Below, piece by piece: positions 11,347-22,200 of a stretch of DNA of 64,000 nt (its first letter is position 1; every line of letters starts with the position of its first letter). A model generated the notes under the pieces. The model did no database searches. It was not told where the DNA came from and worked only from the letters and a program-made list of their open reading frames with translations. A program made the translations under genes and the position numbers. Origin of the DNA: Tilletia caries (taxonomy: Eukaryota > Basidiomycota > Exobasidiomycetes > Tilletiales > Tilletiaceae); assembly GCA_032718865.1 (NCBI GenBank), contig JALUTQ010000028.1, positions 1,178,001 through 1,242,000 on the forward strand, in the 5' to 3' direction.

Positions 11347-12760
11347 ATGGCCGACCCTCCGCCAGCGCCCTGGATTGGGTCAGTAGCACCAGAATCGGTG
11401 CTGTGGCCTGGCGTAGAAGGTCAACAACAGGCGGCGGAGTGGCATAATGCGCCCATCAATACTTGGTTTCTACCAAAATACGCCTTCCTGCCGCATCCAG
11501 TCGTGCCGGATGAAGATATCGGTGGAATGCTCACGGAGCTGAGCGCTACACTCCGGCAGCGCCTCGACGCTGTGCCTCCACCACCGCCGCCTCGTCGGAC
11601 CAGGCCTGGAGAGCGCCAAAACAATTCGCGATTGAAGACCTATCGCACCCGGCTTCGGCCGAATACACAGCAAAAGGAGGCACTTCGAAAAACGGCTGGA
11701 ATATTCAGGTGGACGTACAACCGGGCGGTGGCGTACCTCAAGGCTCACCCAAACGCCTCTTTAACCGACGTCCGGGAACATTCGGTTACAGAGGATGGCC
11801 TTCCCCTCATGAACCTGTCTTGGGTGACTCCGGTGCCATACAGCATCAGAGAGCAGGCGTGCCTTGAGGCCCATACAGCGCTTCAAAACGGCTTGGCGGA
11901 CGTTCGGGACGGCAAAATTCCGCACTTCGAGCTGAAGTTCCGGAAAAAGCGGGCGCTCTTCTCCTCCTTCCGAATTCGGACCCGTGACTGGGTTGGAGGA
12001 TGCCTCAAGATCCCAAATTTCGGTCTGGGTCCAGGTCAGCACCAGACCAAGATTCAGACGGGGATCGACGTTCCATCGCTGGAGCATGACGGGGCATGCA
12101 TCAAGCAGGAGAACGGGTCATGGTTCCTGCTTTGGCAGAAGGACGTGGGGGAAGAGAAGATGCGGGTTCCTGCAGCACGTGGCCCAGAAATGTGCGCCAT
12201 TGACCCCGGCGTTCGGACATTTGCCACGATTTACGACCCTTTGCGGGGAATGGCGGCAAAATTTGGCGATGGAGACCACAAGCGTCTTTTCCCGCCTGGG
12301 TACGCACTTGGATCAGTTGATCTCGCGATCAACCCAAGCTTCAGCAAAAAAGCGTTACCGTATGCGCCGCGCCGCAAATCGACTGCGTGCAAGAATCCGG
12401 CATCTGGTCGACGAGCTTCATTGGAAGCTGCGTGGCTACCTCAAGCAAAATTTCGACACTGTGCTGCTGCCAACATTCAACGCGCACCAAATGTCTCGGC
12501 GAGGTCAAAGGCGGATCGGGTCAAAGACAGTCAGAGCCATGATGTCGTGGGCGCACGGTCGCTTCAGAAGCCGATTAAATGAAGCTAAGGAGGTCGTCGA
12601 GGTGGTGGAGGACTGGACATCCAAGGTCTGCTCAACGTGCGGCACGGTCAATCACAGACTTGGAGGCAGCGAAATCCACCGCTGCCCCGGATGTCTCACA
12701 GTCTCGGATCGAGACGTCAATGGCGCGAAAAAAAACATTTTTCCTCCACTGGAAATATGA
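11347..12760 (+). CDS. Fanzor (TnpB-like RNA-guided nuclease family), copy 1, frameshifted
   Basis: About 470 codons. N-terminal 90 residues are Pro-rich; then comes the TnpB-type wedge region (RLKTYRTRLRPNTQQKEALR, FRWTYNRAVAYLK), RuvC-I (CAIDPGVRTFATIYDP, Asp codon 12202-12204, residue 286), the bridge/RuvC-II region (VLLPTFNAHQM), a zinc ribbon (VCSTCG...HRCPGC) and RuvC-III (SDRDVNGAKK, 12707-12724). The usual RuvC-II Glu position is occupied by LPTF; a Glu lies instead just before the zinc ribbon (VVEDWTSKVC), as described for Fanzors with a rearranged catalytic site. One lesion: CCC at 12291-12293 where copy 2 has CC, shifting frame after KRLF; the second half is open in the shifted frame to the stop at 12758-12760. 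By family, it would be nuclear and guided by an RNA from the element's 3' end; activity here is inference. Confidence 0.9.
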
Positions 12761-12764
12761 TTTT

Positions 12765-13012
12765 TCTCAACTAGTGACAGCGACATATTCTCTTTTTTTC
12801 TTTTTTTCCTTTTTCCTCTACATTTTTCTTTTTCACTTTCTTTTTTTCTTGCGCTCTTTTCCTTGCGCACTTCTCGCTTTCTTTTTTTCCCTTTTTGCCT
12901 TTTCTTTCCGGAAAAATGCCGCCGATCACACGTGATCGGCGTTTGGGAGCTGCACCCCTTTGGCTTCGGCCATTGCACTAGTCTGTATATAGTACAGGCT
13001 TGAAATGCAGCG
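12765..13012 (+). ncRNA. Candidate Fanzor guide RNA (fRNA) region, copy 1
   Basis: Non-coding tail between the Fanzor stop and the element end, kept in copy 2 at 32742-32970. It has a long pyrimidine tract and then a perfect hairpin (12920-12941, GCCGATCAC-AC-GTGATCGGC). The last 70 bp are near-identical in both copies and end GAAATGCAGCG. In characterised TnpB and Fanzor loci the guide RNA comes from this position and its 3' end reads into flanking target sequence. The assignment rests on position, conservation and the stem. Confidence 0.5.
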
Positions 13013-13523
13013 ATACAGTAATAGGCTAAGTATAATGTACACCGCCAATGTTTTCAAATGGTATGGGGAGGATTTGGACGCTGGGAGGGTCTGAAGACTC
13101 TATGCTGGAAGGGTCCTAAAGAGGTTTTTGAAAAGGGTCCTTGTGGGATTTTGGAGATACCATCCTGAGACCGTTTCTGAGATGGCCCTGAGAGTGTCTG
13201 TGCCTCGGAGGGTTCTCACACCTTCTGGGACGAAGGATCCTGGGACCTTCCTATCCAATGAGGGATCCCAAGACGATCTCCACGCAGGCCCACCAGGGAC
13301 CATTCTCGGCTCAGGCACTCCCAGCACCCTCCCAGACGCAGCGCACGATGGGTTGCGGCAAGCCAAAGCTAAATGGTAAAGTATATGTACTCACTCTGGC
13401 AGCTGGCCCCTATTACTGCGTGTACGAGTATAATCGTGGGCGTGTAGGTTAACGTCGCCAATGTATGTAAACGCTGCTGCGCTGCCTTCGACTTGATGTT
13501 GATGTTTGGGGAAGAAAGCATAC
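13013..13523. other. Intergenic, Fanzor copy 1 to TFIIIC gene
   Basis: No gene recognised. Contains GGGTCCT-type repeated words around 13080-13260 and the 3' flank of the minus-strand TFIIIC gene. Confidence 0.4.
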
Positions 13524-16500
13524 CTACAGTGTTGCCCACAAGGAAGCACAATTGGGGCACCTGGAAGCTGATGCAACTGCTCGTCGCCATCCCACCAACT
13601 TCCCGACACGTCCTTCTGCAACCATGGCCACTGCCTCTCCGCCACAGCCTGTACACACTCGAATCGGCTGATCTGACAGCAGCTCGAGGGTAACGCTGCA
13701 CCGCTCTGATGATGCCGCAAAGAACGCCAGGTCGTTGCCCGTGAGTCCTAGAGTCAGTAAACTGCTGCCAACCTCATCATCGAGGATCCGCGTCGGAAAC
13801 GTTTACGCCGCACTCACTCCACACATGTCTGTTCACACAACGGGCAAGCCGGAAGGTGCAGGAGGTCCAGGTAAGGAGCAGTGCAGAAGCGCAAGCAGGG
13901 CACTGCTCTCCTAGATCGATACCTCCGCTCTGTAGAAAAAGAAAGCTTCAGTTAATTGAGTCCAACGTATCTGAACGCCAAAGATAGCTGTCGTACCGAT
14001 GAAATGTTGCCTTGCCATTGTTCCAGAATCGATTCCTTCGACCCTGGGACATGGTTTTCGATGTGCTCGAGAAGCATCGCATTAGCTTCGGCCGCCTCGG
14101 AACCGACCGTCTCTTTCGAAAGTAGTACAGCGGCAGCTGAGAGCCTTGTGTAGAAGACAGATTCGGACTCGGCCTCTTCTGCTTGCGCGAAATTAAGTAA
14201 CATCAGAAAGGTAGAAGAAAGTGACATCGCTGTTAGCTATAACCAACATATCGGAACGCTGCTCCAGGCGCACGATGCAATGATGGGACTGACCATTATC
14301 CAGCTTTTGGCCAGCAGCAACAATCCTGGCCTTGAGGTTCCGTACCTCGAGGAGCTTTCGAATTCGATGTTGTGCCGCCTTGAGATCGTCCGCAAAGGGC
14401 CCTATTCCCATCCTCTACTCGGAAATCTCATCAGTTCTCGACATAATGTACGTCAAAACGGCGCAAACCACACGTACCTGCAACCAGTCCATGACCCAAT
14501 ACATTGCCCTCAACTGCCAGATGGACGCCTTGAAGATCCAAGCTTCGTCCGTGAAAGGCTGAACGCTACGCCAGGTGCTGTCCAGGATGCGCCGCTGTGA
14601 CGGACTGGAAGCCCCCAAGAACAGCAATACCAGGGGTGCGAACAAGTACGTCGCTGACGTGTCTGTGTATAGAACGAGTTCAGAAAATTGCAGAGCTGTT
14701 CAGCACTTCTGATACGCATTCTTTGCAATGCTGCGAATTTCGGCGGACACACCTGGGACCGATGCCTGAACGGTTTCAAGGTCTTTAAGCGTCCTCCGAA
14801 TCATCATACTGATAACCTCTTCTTCATCGGCTCCAGTTGCAGCATTGTTGAACGGATGCGTGAGCATGAGCGCTACTGTCTCTGATCGATGGTCCATCTG
14901 ACGATGGGTCAGAGATGCAAGCTCGGCGGTGCTGTGCAAGGACCCGAGAGGGAGAGGACCGTGGCTGCGATCAGAACGGAAGTCTATCAACATCTGGATC
15001 TACTTGACCGCCAACTCACTCCTGTAAGACTGCTACGACTCGGGGAAGATCGCCGACACCGCAGCTTGGAAACTCGACATAACCATTCATTCGCCGACGA
15101 ACACTGATTTCTTCTTGAGTAGCCTCTTCGGCCTGCCCTTCCAGATGTATCGTAAGCAGCTCTGGGGCCGGGTATACCGTAAGCGTTGACGTGGTCGCTC
15201 CTCCTTGAACAGTGTCTGTGTCGAGGTAGTAGATACCCCCGTGTGACGTGGTGACGCGTACTTTTTTGGCTCCACAAGGACTGGCATCTGCAATGTATGA
15301 CTGAGCGAGTGAGAAAGTGGAGTCGTCGAAAGAACAGTGTTCAGACTCACCAATCACGGTGTCGACCGGGCTCAGGTGCACGCTTACATCGCTTGGACCT
15401 GCCGTAGATGGTTGAAGCGAGAAGGTATGCCTGTGAAACTCGGGCTCGGAGGTGACGTCGACGAGGATGATAGTTCCAGGTGTGGCGATTATGAGCTGGG
15501 ACGTCGAGTCGATAAATCGTGCATAGGAGACGTAGTGACACTGCCCTGCGAAGTTGTGGCATTTCTGAGTCTCGAGCTGCCCACTTGACGTGGAAAGCCT
15601 GAGTTCAACGATTGCCACCTGTGCTTGGGCAGGACTCCACAGAGCAACGAAGCACGCCCAGGCTGAGTCTGCACCGCCATCGGAGCTAGAGGCGGATGTT
15701 TGTGCCTCTGACCATGAGCTACATGCCACAATGTGCACGATGTGACCATGGAAAGTGTCCGGACCGCGAAACTTCACACATGTTGGAGCAGCATCCGTTC
15801 CAGCCTCGAATCTGCGAACGAAATTCAACGTCACTTCGTCACTTCAAACATAACATAACATCAAGGCTCAGACTCACCTCCAAGCCGCGACCCTTCCATG
15901 CCTCGTGCTCGCGAGCAGGAAGGAAATATTTCCAGCGGCAGTGCTAGCAGAGCCCGTCCACCGATGAGCTGGAAGAAAGAGAGACTGAGCATCTGACCAG
16001 AACCTAATCCCTGAAATGGAAACCCACCGACGATGTGGGAGTCCAAGAACGCTTCCCGCTTCGAGCTGCTGTCATGCACCGGGACAGGTAAGCTCGCAGA
16101 CTGTGGACGAAGATGTTGGCATAAGCACGCGGCATGTAGATACAGCGTGTGAGATGATTCTCACCTCTTTCCAAGAACCCGTCCATCCATTTGGAGTTGC
16201 CTCATACAGAAGGAGCTTAAGGCCAGACGTCAGGATGGAAAGGTAGGATCCCTGTGCAGAGGTGAACCCGACTGGCGACCAGTCTACTTCGCGAACGGGA
16301 GCACGCTCATGCGAGGGTAGCTGCAAGCTCGTGTCTGTAAAGAGATACGAAGTCGAGCGATTCAATGGTTCATCTATGCATGCTTCAAGACTTTGCGAGA
16401 CGTACCACCCTCAATCCCCATGTCCTCTACATTTGTGAAGAGGTTGCTGTTGGCGTCGGGCTGTATGCGAGCGCACATATATGGGACACTTCGAGGACGA

Positions 16501-16846
16501 TGAGCATGATTTAAATCGTCCTCCGCGAACGCATCCATGTGATGCGTCGACACGATGCAAGGATGCAAGCTGAAAGTGGGGGTCTGTGAAAGAATAGAGA
16601 TAGAAAAAGCGGGCAAGTGATTGAGTCCAACATTGATAGAAAAAGGCTGGACAGCAGAAGGAGCGAAGGTTCGCTTACCATGATGTGTACATAATTCGAG
16701 GTGGCAAGTGCAATTCTGCCCTCCTGGGACCATACCAGGGCTCTGGTCACCAACTGCCTGGAGCCTGTGAAGGTTGCGGTTCCTTGGACACGGGGTCGTT
16801 TAGAAGCTCGGATCTCAGCGACATCCTTGAGACTCAGTGAGGCCAT
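13524..16846 (-). CDS. TFIIIC 90-kDa-type subunit (Pol III transcription factor)
   Basis: DNA-binding general factor for RNA polymerase III (tRNA and 5S genes); homologue of human GTF3C4 and fission yeast Sfc9. The N-terminus (from ATG 16846) has the TFIIIC-delta WD-like start LVTRALVWSQEGRIALATSN; a further block reads PVREVDWSPVGF. The middle is divergent. The C-terminus is the diagnostic paired zinc finger: EQCPACASALLLTW then TCTFRLARCVNRHVW (about 13790-13910), followed across an intron by IRVCTGCGGEAVAM and RCPNCASLWATL with the stop at 13524-13526. At least eight introns are needed, and exon joins in the centre are not individually verified. Divergent from TRS33, sharing a 0.5-kb upstream region. 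Confidence 0.8.
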
Positions 16847-17368
16847 TTCTCAGGCAGAGCGACGTTATCCGTGTAGCTTCTGAGGCTGAATTGTCGAGTG
16901 AGAGATGTGGCGGAGTCGAGGGATCGCAAAGCTCAGAAGTTGAAGGCAAAGAATGATGAGGCGAAGAGGATTGGCCGCGGCCGGTGGTGGCGGTGGAGCG
17001 GTGGAACCGTGGAAGTCGAAGGTCAAATAAAGTTTGTCCGCGTGGTCTCAGAGTTTATCCGGTTTTGTTATCTTATCTTATCTACTTGGAGCTATGAGGA
17101 CCTTGCTTCATTGCCCGCTCCGCACTTGGCGCCTCCACCACAACGCTCGAGCATACATATATACGTAGCAAATCTCACTTGAAGGCGACGCGACTGGACG
17201 ACGGAGCAAGTCAAGCAGGTTCGTCTCACCTCTCCGTCGAGGCCGTAGACATATCACTGCGCGAGCTGCGCCAGAAGTCTGACAACCTCTTCAATCTCCA
17301 GCGCGCTTTTTCGAACATCAACCGTTGGCACGTCCCCCGCCTGCCGCGCTGAAGATCCCACCGTGAGG
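16847..17368. promoter_or_regulatory. Divergent promoter region, TFIIIC subunit / TRS33
   Basis: 522 bp between two ATGs facing away from each other. No TATA box at a usual distance on either side. No gene inside. Confidence 0.4.
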
Positions 17369-18414
17369 ATGGCAGCACGATCACCCAGCGCCGCGCACCG
17401 TCTCTCCCTTGGACAGCCCAGCTCAGCTCCCTCTTTTGCTCTACCGACGCTCTCCGGGGGCGCCGCGCCCACCGGTAAAGGCCCAGCCCCTTCTGGCTCC
17501 CAGCCAGTGACCCAGCACGCCCTGCACTTGGCGGCGCCAGCACCTAAACTCGTCGATGCGCATGCACTATCACTGCTAACTACGGAGACGCACGCCCTCT
17601 TGCGAGCGAGCGCATCTCACTGCATACAGCAGACGGCAGAACTGAGCAAGACATTGGCCAGGACCAATCTGCGACGGGATGACATGAATGCGACGGCGCC
17701 GGATATTGAATTTGAGACGGCAGTAAGGATGGAGGCAGTTGGGTTCCATGTAGGTGCAAATATTGCGCAAAGGTGTGTAGAACTTCAGCTAGCTGCTCGA
17801 CATCCCAAGGATTTGACCTTGAACGAGACTTTCCCTTGCACTCGCTGCGTCTGCAGGTTAGCGGGTCTTCGACCGCCTTTGACCTCGACGCTCGACGTGT
17901 TGAAGTTCATCTGCAAAGAGCTCTGGACCACGGTATGGGAGAAACAGGTCGATAACCTGAGAACGAATCACAGGGTAAGCAACGTGCGTCTCGTTGGCAG
18001 GAGACCCGGCAACTCACCGAATTCTACTTCTATATCACAGGGTGTATACGTCCTTCAAGACAACGCCTTCAAGCCACTTTTACGGATGTCAACGCCTTCA
18101 GGCCAGGCAGAGACGGCGCGACAGGCAAAATCAGTGCGTTTCTTCTCCGTGACGAACAGGCTGCGCCATTCCGCTAACTTCTTGCCCCCACCCCTCCGGC
18201 TCGTGCGCACGCCAGCATCTCGCATATCCGATTGGCATCGTCCGAGGTGCTTTGGCTCAGATGGGCGTACCGGCGACAGTGGTAGCGGAGACAAGCCAAT
18301 TACCACAATGTAAGATTGCGAAAGGGCCTCCGTTGGGGCGATAGACTGACAACATTTATCTCTGTGCATTACCTCGACGCAGGTGTATTCCACATCAAGA
18401 CCACCGGGAGCTGA
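17369..18414 (+). CDS. TRS33: TRAPP subunit Trs33 (TRAPPC6 family)
   Basis: Bet3-fold subunit of the TRAPP tethering complexes that act as Rab exchange factors at ER-Golgi and Golgi membranes. Exons: 17369-17772, 17857-17974, 18041-18133, 18216-18309, 18383-18414, all GT-AG. Family signatures are continuous after splicing: EAVGFHVGANIAQRLAG, TLDVLKFICKELWTTVWEKQ, VDNLRTNHRGVYVLQDNAF, LAYPIGIVRGALAQMGVPAT, VVAETSQLPQCVFHIKT. It ends in TTGS. The N-terminus carries about 60 extra Ser/Pro/Ala-rich residues compared with yeast; a GTG-initiated alternative two codons upstream is ignored. The position where most family members have a palmitoylated Cys pocket (YPCG) is YPIG here. Confidence 0.92.
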
Positions 18415-19239
18415 TTTGATGTTCCACTGTCAGCGCTGCCGGCATTGACCGAGCAGCTTCGAAGCTCCCTCTCGTGGGGACTTGGCGCGCAACTACGGTC
18501 CGGCTTTCCTAGACTTGACGGAGGTCCCATCAGATATAGCCTTTTGCCATAATTTCGTCAGCTTGTGCGCGTGACGTCCAACCCGAATGGCTGTACTTGC
18601 AGGACTTGTGTGGGATCTGATCGAACTCACAGGCTGAGCGCTGAGAAGGGTTGTGTGGACTGAGGATGATGCATGCGCTTGACTTGCAATTGATTTCATG
18701 GCGTGCCGTGCTGCGCTGAGTTTGGCAGCAAGTGAGACTCGCGCGGGAAAAAGGGCCGGGCGCTTTGGTGGGCCGCTCGTGGCGAGTAGCCCCGTGGACA
18801 GCATCCTTGTGCGTCTGTATCTCATCGATCCCCCTCGCGATCCACCAGTGTTTCCCCGTCGCCGCCTTTCTGCACCTCTCTCTCATACACACCACACCGA
18901 ACCACCACCGCTCACTCACCCCTTCGACCTCCCTTCACCCGCCAGTCACTGCCCTCAGCCTCAGACCACAGCATCCATCTGCTTCCTTCCACTCCTCACC
19001 TGCCAGAGCATCTGGTGGTGGTGGTCTGCTCACGTGCCAGGAAAAGTCACGCGCCTACGTCCAAGCAGCCCCGACCTTCCATTCGCGTTCCAGAGACGCG
19101 CCTCACAATCCGACATATCACAGAGCAACGTACCCTCACAGTTTACAGGGCTGAAGCCAGCGCAGAAGCGCGCGTACAGCTGCTGCGCTGAACGAGCACC
19201 TCACGGTTCCAAGAACAAAACTCGGACAGAATTTCCAGA
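18415..19239. promoter_or_regulatory. Upstream region of CHD1
   Basis: About 0.8 kb, with pyrimidine-rich stretches (18880-19000) typical of fungal promoters. An open frame crosses it (18698-19444) but runs into CHD1 out of frame and lacks any domain, so I treat it as chance. Confidence 0.4.
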
Positions 19240-22200
19240 ATGTCTTCACTCATCGGCACCTCCCCCGCGGAACCAGGCTCGCCCACATCATCGGCAGAGG
19301 GACCGAGGCCAATCGGCAATCGGAATCACACAAATGTCCTGCAAGATTCAGCAGATGAGGACAGTGATGCCCAGCCATCTTTGGCTCCAGTGCCGTCCGG
19401 AGCAGCAGCAACAGCAGCAGATCGAAGTTCGTCTTCAACTGTAAGGGTCGCAGGATCAAGCTCGGTCAATGTCGCCGAACTTGATCCAGACCTCTACGGA
19501 CTCCGGAGATCTGTGAGTGAAGCTATTCTCTTGTGCGCAAACTGTGACCGCCGCTGACCTGGGATCTGCAACGATGGTTGTGTCCGATCTCTGTCAGAAC
19601 CGTGCATCAAAGAAGACGGTAAGTTGTATAAAGGCACACGACCATCATGCTATTGTTTTACTGAAGGACAAGGTGGTTCCTTCTGTTCAGTACAACGACG
19701 GCAGCTCAGATGAGCAATCAGACGACAGCGCAGACTTCGACGACGATGATGCCAGCGACGGTGACTCCCCGGCGAAGCCCAGGAACGGGAGCAGCAAAGG
19801 CAAGAAGAAGGCTCCGAGAGGCTTACAGGCACCAAAGCGTGAGTCCATGCCCAACTGGCTCTAGGCTTGTGCGATGGCGCTCGTACTCACCTGTCCTGTT
19901 TGTTGGCTGCGCAGCTCCCGGTCGCTTCAGTGACTCCGACAAGGACGACAGCGACCTGACGACCGAAGACGAATACAAGACCAGAAAGTCTAGTAGCTCC
20001 AAAAGGTCGCGGAAGCACAAAGGGCGCGTCAGACGAGCCGACAGTGATGCCGATGCCGAGAACCTGGCAGCCATCGAAGCAGCCAGAGTGTCCAGTCGGA
20101 GCGGCAAGCAGGTCAACTACAACGAAGAAGCCTTGGGTGTAGGCTCTGGCGTCGACTCGGATCCCTTCGAGTATGAAATCGATGCGAAGCGTAAGGTGGA
20201 AGCGGCAAGCAAGGCTCTGGCTGGCGCAGAAGGTACGCTACATGCTCAGTTCCGCTCTCGCTTACAAGGACGGAAGGCTGATCTGCCATCCTGTTTTCAG
20301 CGGAAGAGTCCATCGACTTCGTCCTTAGCCATTTCAGAGATGAAACCATAGGTACGCATATTTTGCTGTGCGCATGGTCCAGAGCTTGTTCTCACACCAC
20401 TTCCGAACCCTGCAGGCGAGGGTGAACCAGACAACCCTTATACCAACATCCGCTTTGTCATTAAATGGCAAGGGTACTCTCACTTGCACAACACCGAGGA
20501 GCTGTGGAGCTACTTGCAGCCTCTTCCAGGCGCTAAACGAGTGCAGCACTACGTTCAGAAGGTTTATCAACCCGAGATCGATCTCATGACGAACCCAGAC
20601 GCTCTGCCAGAAGATGTCGAGGCTTTCAACATCACAAAGGAGCGCAGGCTAGAGGAGTACGAGTCGCACAAAATTGTCGATCGAATCATCAGCTACGACC
20701 CGAAAAGTCCTCCGACAAACGATGTGCCGCTCGTACACGCACGATACCTGGTCAAATGGAAGGGACTCACATACGCCGAATGCACTTGGGAGATTGACAG
20801 CTCGGTGAGTTCGAGCGTCCAGATCTCTGTGACAGTGAACCAGAGTCTCACACCTACTCGTATTGCAGCTCAAGGACAAAGTCAACGTGCAAACAATTGA
20901 AGAGAAAGACGTCCGGAAATACTTCGACCGCATGAAGAACAGACTATTGCCCAAAGACAGCGTCAGATATCCAGTGGAGCGACCAAAATTCATCCGCTTC
21001 GAGGAACAACCAGAATTTATCAAGGGGGGCGAACTCAAGGAATTCCAGATGAAAGGGTTGAACTGGCTCGCTTATCTCTGGAGTCGTAGGGAGAATGGCA
21101 TCCTTGCCGACGAGGTGAGCTTCTTTGGCGCGATAGCTTGGTTCTTTGGTTCGCTGTCTAATACATTGTCTGCGGCTCGTAGATGGGACTGGGCAAGACG
21201 GTGCAAACGGTAGCATTTATCAGTTACCTCGTTCATTCGGCGCGTCAAAATGGGCCTTTCCTCGTCGTCGTGCCCTTGTCGACTCTGTCGGCCTGGATGG
21301 ACCAGTTTGAATTGTGGGCCCCAGACTTGAACGTCATTTCGTATCTCGGCAACACCGTCGGCCGCAAGGTTGAGCGCGAGTTCGAGTTTGGCGATCGAAA
21401 GAACCTCCAGTTTAATGTTCTCGTGACGACTTACGAGTACATCCTTAAAGACAGCGAATACCTTGGCAAGATCCATTGGCAACACTTGGCCGTCGACGAG
21501 GCTCACCGCCTCAAAAACTCGGACTCTCAGCTCTACCACATCATGAAGGAATTCAAGACTGACGGCAAGCTGCTAATCACCGGAACCCCATTGCAGAACA
21601 ACATCAGAGGTAAGCTAGCATTCAACTGATTGGTACCCAGGGCACCAAAGTACTGATGTGACTGCCGTTCGGTCCTTAGAGCTCATCTCCTTGCTGCACT
21701 TCCTGCGGCCGGACGAGTTTGATCTCGATGAGAACGTTGATGACGAGGTAGATCAAGAGCGTATCCAAGAGCTGCACAAGAAGCTGAAGAACGTCATGTT
21801 GCGGCGGTCCAAGAAGGAAGTGGTCAAGGAGTTGCCAGGCAAGACAGAGAAGATCTTGCGTGTCGAGATGTCAGCCATGCAGCAACGGCTGTACAAGGCC
21901 ATCCTCACCCGCAACTATTCCTTGCTGAGCAACGACACGACGCAATCTCCGAGCTTCCTCAATATCATCATGGAGCTCAAGAAGGCGTCCAATCACCCTT
22001 TCCTCTTCGAAGGCTTCGAGCCAGACGCCAACTCCCGTGCCGAGGCTCTGCAGAACCTCGTCAAGCACAGTGGCAAGATGGTGCTCCTCGACAAGCTGTT
22101 GGCCCGTCTCAAAGCGAACGGGAATCGCGTTCTCATCTTCTCCCAGATGGTGCGCATGCTCGACATCCTGTCCGACTACATGCGTGAACGCGGCTACATT

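Larger units (their letters stand above)
9637..13012 (+). mobile_element. Fanzor element, copy 1
   Basis: Limits are set by comparison with copy 2 (32742-35368, opposite strand): similarity begins at about GTGTCGAGGTGACGGGGAGCGTG and ends at TTGAAATGCAGCG. Order in the element: 0.43-kb promoter segment with TATATAAG at 9936-9943; 5'-UTR exon; UTR intron 10824-11340; Fanzor frame 11347-12760; pyrimidine-rich 3' tail; hairpin 12920-12941; conserved terminal 70 bp. Copy 1 carries an extra 739-bp insertion (10078-10816), without which it is about 2.64 kb, the length of copy 2. I see no terminal inverted repeats and no target duplication, and no tyrosine or serine recombinase gene, so mobilisation in trans or a non-TIR mechanism is implied. 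Confidence 0.8.

Noticed and set aside
11347..12760. Bacterial contamination as source of the TnpB-like gene
   Set aside because: Leader intron with GT-AG sites, TATA box and flanking fungal genes on both sides argue for a resident eukaryotic gene.
9637..13012. Terminal inverted repeats or a target duplication for the Fanzor element
   Set aside because: GGTGA at the left end and TCACC just past the right end of copy 2 look like a TIR, but copy 1 lacks the right-hand half.
18698..19444. 248-residue open frame over the CHD1 promoter and first exon
   Set aside because: Overlaps CHD1 in another frame and has no recognisable content; CHD1 is certain.
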